Part shown: positions 36,189-43,850 of the stretch, piece after piece
How the letters are laid out: every line of letters begins with the position of its first letter
Position numbering within the stretch: the stretch's first letter is position 1
Source of the DNA: Flagellimonas beolgyonensis
GTDB lineage: Bacteria > Bacteroidota > Bacteroidia > Flavobacteriales > Flavobacteriaceae
Reading direction: 5' to 3'
DNA length: 64,000 nt
Assembly: GCF_003992615.1 (NCBI RefSeq)
Contig: NZ_RZMY01000003.1
Coordinates: 498,501-562,500, forward strand
The notes under the pieces: model-generated
What the model was told of the DNA's origin: nothing
What the model saw: only the letters and a program-made list of their open reading frames with translations
Databases searched by the model: none
Translations under genes and position numbers: made by a program

Positions 36189-38915
36189 ATGCACACCACT
36201 TTTCTAGAACATGTTTTAAAAGATCTTGCCGATAAACAGTTGGACGTCACCAACTGTACCTTTGTGCTTCCCAGCAAACGATCGGGAACCTTTCTCAAGA
36301 AATACATCGCACAATCCCTTGAAACGAGCATCTTCAGTCCAAAAGTGCTTTCAATTCAAGACTTTATTGCACAAATTTCAGGGGTGTCTCAAGCTTCCAA
36401 TTTGGAATTGTTGCTCCAACTGTTTGAAGCGTATAAGAAAAGTGCACTTAAACAACACGACGATTTTGCTTCCTTTTTAAAATGGGGGCAGACATTATTA
36501 CAGGACTTCAACGATATTGATGGCTACTTGATTCCAGCCAAGGAAATATTGAACTACCTATCCGCCATTAAAGAACTCAACCACTGGTCCCTTCAAAAGG
36601 ACAAAACCGAACTTATTGAAAATTATTTGGACCTTTGGTCGAATCTGGAAGGGATATACCACAGCTTAACCACCGAGCTCTTAGACCATAAAACGGGCTA
36701 TCAGGGTTTGGTACAACGAAAAGCAGTGGAAGAAATTAAAAAGGGAAGCCAAGTCCATAACGGTGAAACCATCGTTTTTGTAGGTTTCAATGCCTTGAAT
36801 GCAGCCGAAAGCACTATTATACAACATTATCTTGAGCGTGGAAATGCGCACATTTACTGGGATATCGACACCTACTTTTTAAACGACCCCATACATGATG
36901 CTGGGCTTTTTATCCGAAACTATCAGCGTAATTGGCCGTACTACAAAAATCGAAAAATTGAGGGACAAGAGCATTTTTTACAGCCTAAACGAATATCCAT
37001 TACCGGAGCGCCCAAAAATGTGGCACAATCCAAATATGCAGGGCAGCTACTGCAACACATCCAAAACGACTCTACCGTTGATCTAAAGCAAACGGCTTTG
37101 GTATTGGCAGATGAAACCCTTTTGAACCCCGTATTGAAATCAATTCCGACCAGTATTGGCGAAGTGAACATTACCATGGGGCTCCCGCTCAATAAAACAG
37201 TGCTGTACGCCTTTTTCCAATCTTATCTGGAACTGCAACTGAACAAATCGGACAGGGGCTGGTTCCATAAACATGTAGTTGCATTTCTTTCCAATCCTTA
37301 TGCGGCAGCATTGCTTCGATCGAATCAATCCAATTTTGCTGCCGAACTTATCGAACAGATCAATTCACACAATTGGTTATTTGTAAATGAAAGCATGCTG
37401 TCTAGGTTAAAGGATCATCAAAAGGCCATCCAACTGGTTTTTCCTGATGATTTGACTACTCCAACTGATTGGATTCATCAATGCCAAACCATCATACAAC
37501 AGCTAAAAGAAACATATCAGCAGGAAAAGAACGCCCAAGAACTGGAATACTTGTACCGGTTCTACACGCTTTTCAACCAGTTGTCCCAATTCTTGGAGAA
37601 TGTGGCCTTTGTGTCGGAGTTAAAGTCCATCAAAACCCTGTTCAAACAGCTGGCATCGATGGAAACCCTTGATTTTATTGGGGAACCTTTATCCGGTTTA
37701 CAGATCATGGGGATGCTGGAAAGTAGAAATCTCGACTTCGAAACGGTTATCATCACCTCGGTCAATGAAGGGATACTGCCCTCTGGCAAATCGAACAATT
37801 CCTTTATTCCGTTCGATGTAAAACGTGCTTACGGATTGCCGACCTATAAGGAAAAAGATGCCATCTATGTGTACCACTTTTATCGATTGATCCAACGGGC
37901 CAAAAACGTTTATATCGTTTACAATACGGAACCCGATGTGCTGGAAGGTGGCGAAAAAAGTCGATTGGTAACCCAGCTGCTGACCGATGAAAACTTGAAA
38001 CCATTCGTCACTCACCAGATAGTTTCGCCCGAAGTACGCATTGAGCAACCTCCACTGACACAGATTCCCAAGAATGGCCAATTGTTGGAAGACATCAAAA
38101 ATTTTGCGCTAAACGGGTTTTCACCGACTTCCTTGACCAATTATATTAAAAATCCCATGGATTTTTATACCCGGAATATTTTAAAGATCAATGATTTGGA
38201 AGAAGTGGAAGAAAACATTGCGGCCAATACTTTCGGGACCATAGTGCACGATAGCCTTGAAACATTGTATACCCCCTTTATTTCCCAAGTGTTGACCAAA
38301 GAGGCTTTGTCAAAGACGAAAACACAAATTTCTGACGTGGTCAAGCATCAATTTCTAAAACAATTGCCGGGGATAGACATTGGTAAAGGAAAATTTTTAT
38401 TGGTGTATAATGTAATCGTCAAATACCTGCAAAACTTTCTGGATAAGGAATTACTTGACATTCAACGTAATCAGATTAAAATCTTGGCGTTGGAAACCAA
38501 ATATGAAACCATTCTGGACCTTCCAGACCTGTCTTTTCCCATTAAACTGAAAGGTACATTGGATCGCGTGGATGAAGTTGACGGCGTACTTCGCATTATT
38601 GACTACAAAACCGGAAAAGTCGAGCCCAAAAATGTAAAAATCAGCGATTGGGACGAGTTGATCACGAATTACGACAAGGCTAAGGCGTTCCAGCTCCTTT
38701 GCTATGCCTACCTATACGCTAAAAACCATGATTTTGATTCGGGCGTGGCCGGAATCTATTCCTTCAAAAATTTAAGTCAAGGATTGTTTCGGTTCACTGA
38801 AGACAAAAATGGTATAATCGACCATCAGACCTTGGCCAAATTCGAGCAGCAACTACATACTTTGGTCAAGGAAATTTGCAATGTGCAAATCCCCTTGACT
38901 GAAAAGGTAGACTGA
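36189..38915 (+). CDS. AddB-like PD-(D/E)XK nuclease subunit
   Basis: A 908-residue protein with a degenerate helicase body (residues 1-650; no clear Walker A, the start reading VLPSKRSGTFLKKYIA) and a C-terminal nuclease of the RecB type: FSPTSLTNYIKNPMDFYTRN, GTIVHDSLETLY, LDRVDEV and RIIDYKTGKVEPK carry the Asp and Lys of the active site. It is the natural partner of the AddA-like enzyme at 30318. The iron-sulfur Cys cluster of Firmicute AddB is not visible. It meets the SDR gene tail to tail with no gap. Confidence 0.88.
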   Translation: MHTTFLEHVLKDLADKQLDVTNCTFVLPSKRSGTFLKKYIAQSLETSIFSPKVLSIQDFIAQISGVSQASNLELLLQLFEAYKKSALKQHDDFASFLKWGQTLLQDFNDIDGYLIPAKEILNYLSAIKELNHWSLQKDKTELIENYLDLWSNLEGIYHSLTTELLDHKTGYQGLVQRKAVEEIKKGSQVHNGETIVFVGFNALNAAESTIIQHYLERGNAHIYWDIDTYFLNDPIHDAGLFIRNYQRNWPYYKNRKIEGQEHFLQPKRISITGAPKNVAQSKYAGQLLQHIQNDSTVDLKQTALVLADETLLNPVLKSIPTSIGEVNITMGLPLNKTVLYAFFQSYLELQLNKSDRGWFHKHVVAFLSNPYAAALLRSNQSNFAAELIEQINSHNWLFVNESMLSRLKDHQKAIQLVFPDDLTTPTDWIHQCQTIIQQLKETYQQEKNAQELEYLYRFYTLFNQLSQFLENVAFVSELKSIKTLFKQLASMETLDFIGEPLSGLQIMGMLESRNLDFETVIITSVNEGILPSGKSNNSFIPFDVKRAYGLPTYKEKDAIYVYHFYRLIQRAKNVYIVYNTEPDVLEGGEKSRLVTQLLTDENLKPFVTHQIVSPEVRIEQPPLTQIPKNGQLLEDIKNFALNGFSPTSLTNYIKNPMDFYTRNILKINDLEEVEENIAANTFGTIVHDSLETLYTPFISQVLTKEALSKTKTQISDVVKHQFLKQLPGIDIGKGKFLLVYNVIVKYLQNFLDKELLDIQRNQIKILALETKYETILDLPDLSFPIKLKGTLDRVDEVDGVLRIIDYKTGKVEPKNVKISDWDELITNYDKAKAFQLLCYAYLYAKNHDFDSGVAGIYSFKNLSQGLFRFTEDKNGIIDHQTLAKFEQQLHTLVKEICNVQIPLTEKVD

Positions 38916-39626
38916 TTATTTCAAATCCGGCCGTGTGGGCCGCACTTCAATTTTACTGGGCAATGTTCGTGGGTGCATTTTCAGCAAATCCACCACCAGC
39001 TTTCCGATATCTTCGGGCTGAATTTTCCAGGCATCTTTTTCCGAGGGTTCATGGTCATTGAAATGGGTTGCCACGGATCCCGGCATGATCGTGGTGACCT
39101 TGATGTTGTACTTCCTCAAGTCCAACATGGCCGCCTGGGTAAACCCGACCACCCCAAACTTTGTGGCATTATAGCCGGCCGCTGTGGCAAAAAAGTTGGT
39201 GCCGGCCAAACTGGCCAACGTCATGTAATAGCCTTCGGATTCTTTCAAGGCTTCCACGGATGCTTTTAAGGTGTGGAACACCCCATTTAAATTGGTGTTG
39301 ATCATGCCGTGCCATTCGTGCTCCGACATTTCATCAATAGGTGCAAAATGCCCAACCCCTGCATTGGCCATGACCACATCCAAGCGTCCAAATTTCTTTA
39401 AAATGGACTGTACGGCATTTTCTTCATCTACCAATTTGGTTACGTCAGACACCAGGCCCAATACTTCACCTTTTCTTGAAAGGGCATCCACTGCTTGGTC
39501 CACTCCCCTTTGCCCACGGCCACTAATGGCCACCTTCATGCCTTGATCCAACAAACTTTCCGCAATACCGTAGCCTATTCCTTTAGTGCCTCCTGTAATG
39601 TAGGCCACTTTTCCTTCTAATTTCAT
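38916..39626 (-). CDS. Short-chain dehydrogenase/reductase
   Basis: A 236-residue NAD(P)-dependent oxidoreductase of the classical SDR type. The Rossmann glycine motif is TGGTKGIGYG, the cofactor motif NAG reads MANAGVG, and the catalytic Tyr and Lys are in GYNATKFGVVGF. ATG 39626 (MKLEGKVAYITGG) is chosen; the frame extends 19 codons upstream with no domain support. The substrate is unknown. It abuts the AddB-like stop codon, with convergent transcription. Confidence 0.9.
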   Translation of the reverse strand: MKLEGKVAYITGGTKGIGYGIAESLLDQGMKVAISGRGQRGVDQAVDALSRKGEVLGLVSDVTKLVDEENAVQSILKKFGRLDVVMANAGVGHFAPIDEMSEHEWHGMINTNLNGVFHTLKASVEALKESEGYYMTLASLAGTNFFATAAGYNATKFGVVGFTQAAMLDLRKYNIKVTTIMPGSVATHFNDHEPSEKDAWKIQPEDIGKLVVDLLKMHPRTLPSKIEVRPTRPDLK

Positions 39627-39672
39627 GTTGATTTGTTTTGAAGTAAAGTTCAAAAAAGACAGGGCCAAAAAC

Positions 39673-39697
39673 AAAAAAACCATCCTAAAGGATGGTT
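39673..39697 (-). terminator. Minus-strand intrinsic terminator beyond the tRNA-like copy
   Basis: AACCATCC, TTTA, GGATGGTT, then a T run on the minus strand. No known gene lies just upstream of it on that strand, except the degenerate tRNA-like copy, which has its own terminator. Confidence 0.75.
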
Positions 39698-39725
39698 AAT
39701 TTTATGTGGCATACCGTCCCCTGCT

Positions 39726-39748
39726 GCCGCAAGATTGCATCTTGTGGC
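39726..39748 (-). other. Hairpin of unknown role between two terminators
   Basis: A 10-bp stem (GCCGCAAGAT with ATCTTGTGGC, one G-T pair) around TGC. It lies in the 78 bp between the tRNA-like copy's terminator and the terminator at 39673, and has no T run of its own. Possibly part of a small transcript, or the remnant edge of the tRNA/GIY-YIG element. Confidence 0.4.
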
Positions 39749-39774
39749 AAACAACAACACAAAAACAACCCCAA

Positions 39775-39800
39775 TAAAAAAGCACCTCGATTGAAGTGCT
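39775..39800 (-). terminator. Terminator of the degenerate tRNA-like copy
   Basis: AGCACTTC pairs with GAGGTGCT (one mismatch) on the minus strand, followed by T. It is the diverged twin of the terminator at 40122-40147, with two base changes. Confidence 0.75.
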
Positions 39801-39841
39801 ATTGATTTTTGTGGAGAATACCGGATTCGAACCGGTGGCCT
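39781..39841 (-). repeat. Direct repeat copy A: tRNA-Ala 3' part plus terminator
   Basis: 61 bp that match 40128-40188 at 59 positions. It covers the T arm, 3' acceptor strand and terminator of tRNA-Ala. Both differences lie in the terminator stem. Confidence 0.93.
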
Positions 39842-39881
39842 TTCCGAAAGCCCTCGGAACGCTCTAGCCAATCTGCCCTCC
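39812..39881 (-). pseudogene. Degenerate tRNA-Ala-like copy
   Basis: About 70 nt on the minus strand, beginning GGAGGGCAGATTGGCTAGAG. The T arm (CCGGTTCGAATCCGG) and 3' acceptor strand are the same as in the intact tRNA-Ala; TTGGCTAGAGCG of the D arm is also kept. The 5' D-stem strand is missing, and the anticodon arm is replaced by TTCCGA-GGGCTT-TCGGAA, with no 7-nt anticodon loop. The ends can pair beyond a normal acceptor stem (TTTGTGGAG with CTCCACAAA, 9 bp). The GIY-YIG reading frame ends inside it. Not a working tRNA as judged by eye. Confidence 0.75.
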
Positions 39882-40121
39882 ACAAATAAGGAACTCAATA
39901 TACTTCCTACTCTTCTTTTTCTTGATTTCCCTTTCCCTTATCATAGCTTCACCCCTTGTTGAAAAACGCTCGGTGTACTTTACTTCCCAATCTGTAGCGG
40001 TTTTCGTGTACTTAGACCGTCCGCCTTTGTGCCGGCCTATCCTATCTTCCAAATCTTGGCAATGCCCCACATAGTATCAGTGAACCGATTCACTATAAAT
40101 GATGTACACAAAATACTCCAT
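39864..40121 (-). pseudogene. GIY-YIG nuclease gene interrupted by an in-frame TGA
   Basis: From ATG 40121 the minus strand reads MEYFVYIIYSESVH, then TGA (40077-40079), then YYVGHCQDLEDRIGRHKGG and a further 50 or so residues to TAG at 39864. Without the stop this is an 84-residue single-domain GIY-YIG endonuclease: YVYIIYS is the GIY motif, YYVG the YIG motif, the Arg is in EDRIGRHK and the Glu in GEAMIREREIKK. The stop falls directly before YYVG, where relatives carry a basic residue, so a C-to-T change from CGA is likely. The ATG follows the T run of the tRNA terminator directly, leaving no room for a promoter. Confidence 0.82.
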
Positions 40122-40147
40122 AAAAAAAGCACCTCGATCGAGGTGCT
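40122..40147 (-). terminator. Terminator of tRNA-Ala
   Basis: AGCACCTCGATCGAGGTGCT is a perfect palindrome that folds as a strong stem, followed by seven T on the minus strand. It ends at the GIY-YIG ATG. Confidence 0.88.
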
Positions 40148-40188
40148 ATTGATTTTTGTGGAGAATACCGGATTCGAACCGGTGGCCT
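40128..40188 (-). repeat. Direct repeat copy B: tRNA-Ala 3' part plus terminator
   Basis: The partner of 39781-39841 (59 of 61 identical), offset by 347 bp. This copy belongs to the intact tRNA-Ala. Confidence 0.93.
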
Positions 40189-40232
40189 CTTGCCTGCCAG
40201 GCAAGCGCTCTAGCCAACTGAGCTAATCCCCC
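40159..40232 (-). tRNA. tRNA-Ala (anticodon GGC)
   Basis: A 74-nt cloverleaf on the minus strand: acceptor GGGGGAT with ATTCTCC and discriminator A; D arm GCTC with GAGC; anticodon arm CTTGC-CTGGCAG-GCAAG giving GGC, which reads GCC and GCU; T arm CCGG-TTCGAAT-CCGG. The acceptor stem has two G-T pairs. CCA is not encoded. A strong terminator follows, and a promoter match lies just upstream. Confidence 0.95.
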
Positions 40233-40242
40233 AAAGTGCGTG

Positions 40243-40274
40243 CAAAGGAAATACTTTTTCTGAAAGTATCAAAA
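40243..40274 (-). promoter_or_regulatory. Promoter of tRNA-Ala
   Basis: On the minus strand TTTTG (40274-40270), a 19-bp spacer and TTCCTTTG (40250-40243). The -7 box lacks the A of TAnnTTTG, but the spacing is exact and it ends 10 nt before the tRNA. Confidence 0.5.
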
Positions 40275-40288
40275 TTTAAACCCCTTGC

Positions 40289-41086
40289 TTAGTCTTTTTT
40301 AACGCTCAATACCAATACGGGTACGGGCACGTAGAACTCCGATTTTAAAATGGTGTTCTTCTCCCAGAGTTTTTTAAAGAACCCACGCTTTCTGCGGAAT
40401 ACACACAACATATCAGGATGTTCCTCTTGGTAATGTTCAATCACCCCCAAATACGTAGTGGCATTTTCGGTGATGGTTAGTTTCTTGCTCAAGTCCAACA
40501 AGGCCGTATTAACCTTAAGATCGTCCTCGGTATAGCCAGGTCTTTTTACCAACAATAAACTGATCTCTGAACGAAATTTGTTCTTGATCATCGCCAATGG
40601 ATTCAAAATACTGCTGCGTTTTAAAATCCCCGATCCAAAGGCCGTCATTATCTTTTTCATGGGTTTAAATTCGGTTCCCTTCGGCACAATCAGCGTGGGA
40701 ATATCCGTTTGTTTGATTATGCGTCCCGAAGTATGCCCCAAATACAACTCTTCCTTAATATCGTTGCTTCGCGGGGCAATAATGATCAAATCGATACCGA
40801 GTTCTTTGTTGATTTCATTGAGTCCGTCAATAATGTCCCCGTTATAGGTAGCTATCTTAATGTCCAAGTTCTTGGTGTCCACCTGGTCGATCACTTCCTT
40901 GAGATGTTCCTTGCTGGTCTTGGCCACCTTCTCTTCCACATTGGCCAAACTCCCCACGGCTGTGGTCACGGAGAATACATCCATCACATAGATCTTAGCT
41001 CCAAAATTGATGGCAAAATCAATGGCATATTGTAAAGTTTTGGAGGAATCCGGTGAAGTTCCGATCGGTACAAGTATGTTGTTCAT
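40289..41086 (-). CDS. Universal stress protein (UspA family), two-domain
   Basis: 265 residues. The N-terminal Usp domain begins NNILVPIGTSPDSSKTLQYA and has the nucleotide loop region APRSNDIKEELYLGHTSGRI; the C-terminal half looks like a divergent second Usp domain. It closely parallels the Usp at 161-955 in length and layout. A monocistronic gene between tRNA-Ala and the GNAT pseudogene, from which it is divergent (53 bp between starts). Confidence 0.87.
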   Translation of the reverse strand: MNNILVPIGTSPDSSKTLQYAIDFAINFGAKIYVMDVFSVTTAVGSLANVEEKVAKTSKEHLKEVIDQVDTKNLDIKIATYNGDIIDGLNEINKELGIDLIIIAPRSNDIKEELYLGHTSGRIIKQTDIPTLIVPKGTEFKPMKKIMTAFGSGILKRSSILNPLAMIKNKFRSEISLLLVKRPGYTEDDLKVNTALLDLSKKLTITENATTYLGVIEHYQEEHPDMLCVFRRKRGFFKKLWEKNTILKSEFYVPVPVLVLSVKKD

Positions 41087-41139
41087 GGTTTGGCGATTAT
41101 GATTAACACTTAAATTTACAATTTAATTAAAACGAAGCA

Positions 41140-41640
41140 ATGATACGACGTGCAAAGATATCTGAAATCCCCGATATCTTGACCATTACCCAGGCCTGTG
41201 CCCAAAAAATGCAGGATAATGGCATTTTTCAATGAAACGAGCACTACTCCAATGAAAAGGCGTTTGCAATCGATGTGGACCGAGGCGAGCTCTACGTGTT
41301 GGAAGAAAACCATCAAATTATTGGGGCCGTCGTGGTTTCTACATGGATGGATGAGGAATACGAACCCATAGATTGGCTCACTCCCAATGGCAATAGTTCG
41401 TACATCCATCGTCTTTGCGTACATCCCAACCTTCAAGGCAAGGGCTATGCCCAACAACTCATGGATTTCGCCGAGAGTTATTCACGGGAACAGGGTTTTG
41501 TTTCGGTGCGTTTGGACACCTTCTCCCAAAACCTACGCAACCAACGGTTCTACGAACAAAGAGGGTATCAAAAACTGGGCGATATCTTCTTTCCCAAACA
41601 AAGCGAGCATCCCTTTCATTGTTATGAATTAGTGCTGTAA
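41140..41640 (+). pseudogene. GNAT N-acetyltransferase gene interrupted by an in-frame TGA
   Basis: ATG 41140 starts MIRRAKISEIPDILTITQAC and reaches GIFQ, then TGA (41233-41235), then NEHYSNEKAF and the rest of a GNAT domain to TAA at 41640. The acetyl-CoA loop is present (LCVHPNLQGKGYAQQLMDF), as is the C-terminal YEQRGYQKLG. Family members read GIxQWxExYP here, so TGG for Trp has probably become TGA. A GTG at 41275 could start a truncated protein that keeps the acetyl-CoA site. Full length would be about 166 residues. Confidence 0.82.
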
Positions 41641-41652
41641 CTTGCAGCCGTT

Positions 41653-42987
41653 TTGAGCACACCAGTAAACTTTAAGAGCATCAATAGGCTAGCTATTCCC
41701 GCAACCATTTCGGGCATTGCCGAACCTGTGTTGAACATCACGGATACGGCCGTTGTGGGCAATATTCCCGTGGATGGCTTGGAGTCCTTGGCTGCTGCGG
41801 GTATTGTGGGTTCGTTCTTATCCATGCTCATTTGGGTGTTGGGCCAGACACGAAGCTCCATTTCGGCAATCATTTCGCAATATTTGGGGGCCGGCCGATT
41901 GGAAGAGGTAAAAAACCTGCCCGCCCAAGCCATCTTTTTCAATATTATGTTGAGTGTTGTGGTGCTCTTGTCCACGGTCTTTATCATTGAACCCATTTTT
42001 GAACTGTTCAATGCCTCGGGTAAAATCTTGGATTATTGCATCTCCTACTACTCCATTCGGGTTTGGGGGTTTCCGTTAACCCTCTTCACCTTTGCCATTT
42101 TTGGCATTTTTAGGGGACTTCAAAACACGTATTACCCGATGATCATAGCCATTATCGGAGCCTTGCTCAACATTGTGCTGGACTTCATTTTGGTGTATGG
42201 CGTGGAAGGATGGGTGCCTGCACTTTACCTCGAGGGGGCTGCCTGGGCAAGCCTAATCGCCCAAGCAGTAATGGCATTGATGGCCTTTGTGTTGTTATTG
42301 AAAAAAACCGAAATCAGCATGAAACTTACCTTTCCGTTGAACAAAGAGATCAAACGGGTGGTGTTCATGAGCTTGAACCTATTTGTTCGTGCCTTGGCCC
42401 TAAACGCAGCCTTGATCTTAGCAGTACGGGAGGCCACGGCCTTGGGCGATGCCTATATCGGTGCTCATACCATCGCCATTAACCTTTGGTTGTTCGCCGC
42501 ATTTTTTATCGATGGTTTTGCCGCCGCCGGCAACAGCATGGGCGGCAAGCTTTTAGGGGCTGGTGATTATGATGGGCTTTGGAACTTGGCCAAAAAAGTA
42601 GTGTCCTATGGTATGGTCGTCAGTGTGGTCTTGATGGTATTTGGTTTTCTTTTTTACCGTCCCATCGGCCATCTCTTTTCCAATGAAACTGTTGTGCTCC
42701 AAACCTTTTATGGCATATTTTACATTGTGATTTTAGGATTGCCCATGAATACGCTCGCCTTTGTGTTCGATGGCCTTTTTAAAGGTCTTGGCGAAATGAA
42801 ATATTTGCGAAACGTGCTTATGTCCGCCACCTTTTTGGGCTTTGTACCCACACTGTGCCTCGGCAAATTTATGGGATGGGGATTCTATGCCATTTGGATT
42901 GCCTTTGTGGTTTGGATGATGATACGGGGCTTTTCGTTGGTCTGGAAATTTAGGAGAAAATTCAGGCCCTATGTTCAAAACCCGTAA
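41653..42987 (+). CDS. MATE family multidrug/metabolite exporter
   Basis: A 444-residue, twelve-helix antiporter (DinF/MATE type). The start of the core, INRLAIPATISGIAEPVLNITDTAVVGN, and the repeated motif in the second half (NLFVRALALNAALILAVREA and IDGFAAAGNSMGGKLLGAGD) are typical. The start is TTG 41653 (TTGAGCACACC, 12 bp after the GNAT stop); no ATG lies before the conserved first helix. The substrate cannot be read; the DinF branch includes exporters of oxidised lipids and drugs. Followed by an 88-bp gap with short direct repeats. Confidence 0.9.
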   Translation: MSTPVNFKSINRLAIPATISGIAEPVLNITDTAVVGNIPVDGLESLAAAGIVGSFLSMLIWVLGQTRSSISAIISQYLGAGRLEEVKNLPAQAIFFNIMLSVVVLLSTVFIIEPIFELFNASGKILDYCISYYSIRVWGFPLTLFTFAIFGIFRGLQNTYYPMIIAIIGALLNIVLDFILVYGVEGWVPALYLEGAAWASLIAQAVMALMAFVLLLKKTEISMKLTFPLNKEIKRVVFMSLNLFVRALALNAALILAVREATALGDAYIGAHTIAINLWLFAAFFIDGFAAAGNSMGGKLLGAGDYDGLWNLAKKVVSYGMVVSVVLMVFGFLFYRPIGHLFSNETVVLQTFYGIFYIVILGLPMNTLAFVFDGLFKGLGEMKYLRNVLMSATFLGFVPTLCLGKFMGWGFYAIWIAFVVWMMIRGFSLVWKFRRKFRPYVQNP

Positions 42988-42999
42988 TTTAGCAACGTC

Positions 43000-43040
43000 A
43001 GAAGTCTGAAATCGGACATCAGATATCAGAAATTTGATAA
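43000..43040. repeat. Short degenerate CAGA/TCTGA repeats after the MATE gene
   Basis: The stretch reads as several imperfect copies of ATCAGA and TCTGA (for example TCAGAAGTCTGAAATCGG, then CATCAGATATCAGAAATT). It has partial dyad symmetry and no coding sense. Confidence 0.4.
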
Positions 43041-43075
43041 TTGCGTATTGTTCATTGTAAACTGTTTATTGCAAC

Positions 43076-43843
43076 ATGTCCACAGAAAGACCCAACGGTA
43101 GTTTATACACAAAAATCGAAAATGGCATTGCCACCATCGAATTTGGCCACCCGGCCAGCAATTCCTTTGTGTCTGAACTGTTGTCCAGACTGGCCCATGA
43201 GTTAAAGAAGCTTTCTTCGGATGATGGGGTTTCGGTGATCGTGCTGCGTTCGGAGGGTGACCGTGCGTTTTGTGCCGGGGCATCGTTCGATGAGTTGGTG
43301 GCCATCTCCAATTTGGAGGAAGGCAAAGCATTCTTCAGTGGTTTTGCCCATGTGATCAATGCCATGCGCAGCTGTCCCAAACCCATTATAGGTAGGGTGC
43401 AAGGCAAAACCGTTGGCGGAGGGGTCGGATTGGCCGCTGCCTGCGATTATGTGCACGCCACCGTGGATGCCGCCATCAAACTATCGGAAATTTCCATCGG
43501 AATCGGACCCTTTGTAATCGCACCTGCCGTGGAACGCAAAATGGGAAAAGCTGCTCTTGCCGAGCTGACCCTCTATCCCACGGAATGGAAAAATGCCTAT
43601 TGGGCCAAAGAAAAGGGCCTGTTTGCCAAAGTCTACGATTCCATTGCAGAAATGGACAAGGAACTGGACATTCACCTTCAAAAATTGGCCGGTTACAATC
43701 CAGAGGCCCTGTCCCAAATGAAGAAAGTGTTGTGGGAAGGAACCGAACATTGGGACAAATTATTGTTGGAACGCGCCGAAGCATCCGGCAAATTGGCATT
43801 GTCCCCGAATACCAAAAAAGCGTTGGAAAAATTTAAAAAATAA
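43076..43843 (+). CDS. Enoyl-CoA hydratase/isomerase family protein
   Basis: A 255-residue crotonase-fold enzyme. The first oxyanion-hole region is DRAFCAGASFDELVAI; the second, with the catalytic Glu position, is GKTVGGGVGLAAACDYVHAT, and the following SEISIGIGPFVIAP fits the family. Such proteins hydrate, isomerise or hydrolyse acyl-CoA; no other fatty-acid degradation genes lie nearby, so the reaction is uncertain. It is followed by a 30-residue membrane peptide and an LpxH-like gene with spacings of 7 and 0 bp, so the three are one operon. Confidence 0.9.
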   Translation: MSTERPNGSLYTKIENGIATIEFGHPASNSFVSELLSRLAHELKKLSSDDGVSVIVLRSEGDRAFCAGASFDELVAISNLEEGKAFFSGFAHVINAMRSCPKPIIGRVQGKTVGGGVGLAAACDYVHATVDAAIKLSEISIGIGPFVIAPAVERKMGKAALAELTLYPTEWKNAYWAKEKGLFAKVYDSIAEMDKELDIHLQKLAGYNPEALSQMKKVLWEGTEHWDKLLLERAEASGKLALSPNTKKALEKFKK

Positions 43844-43850
43844 AAGAATT

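Noticed and set aside
39650..39898. 82-codon minus-strand frame across the tRNA-like copy
   Set aside because: It reads through the tRNA-like sequence and two terminators and has no protein-like pattern. A shadow frame.
40029..40226. Plus-strand frame ending in NTGFEPVASCLPGK across tRNA-Ala
   Set aside because: It is the well-known antisense translation of a tRNA T arm and anticodon arm, not a gene.
40251..40269. Hairpin ATACTTT/AAAGTAT between Usp and tRNA-Ala as a terminator
   Set aside because: It is short, lacks a T run in the useful direction and falls exactly in the 19-bp spacer of the tRNA promoter match.
40077..41235. TGA read as selenocysteine or tryptophan
   Set aside because: No selenocysteine insertion structure is visible after either TGA, the residues expected are basic or Trp, and many genes in the window end in TGA as a normal stop. 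Nonsense mutation is simpler.
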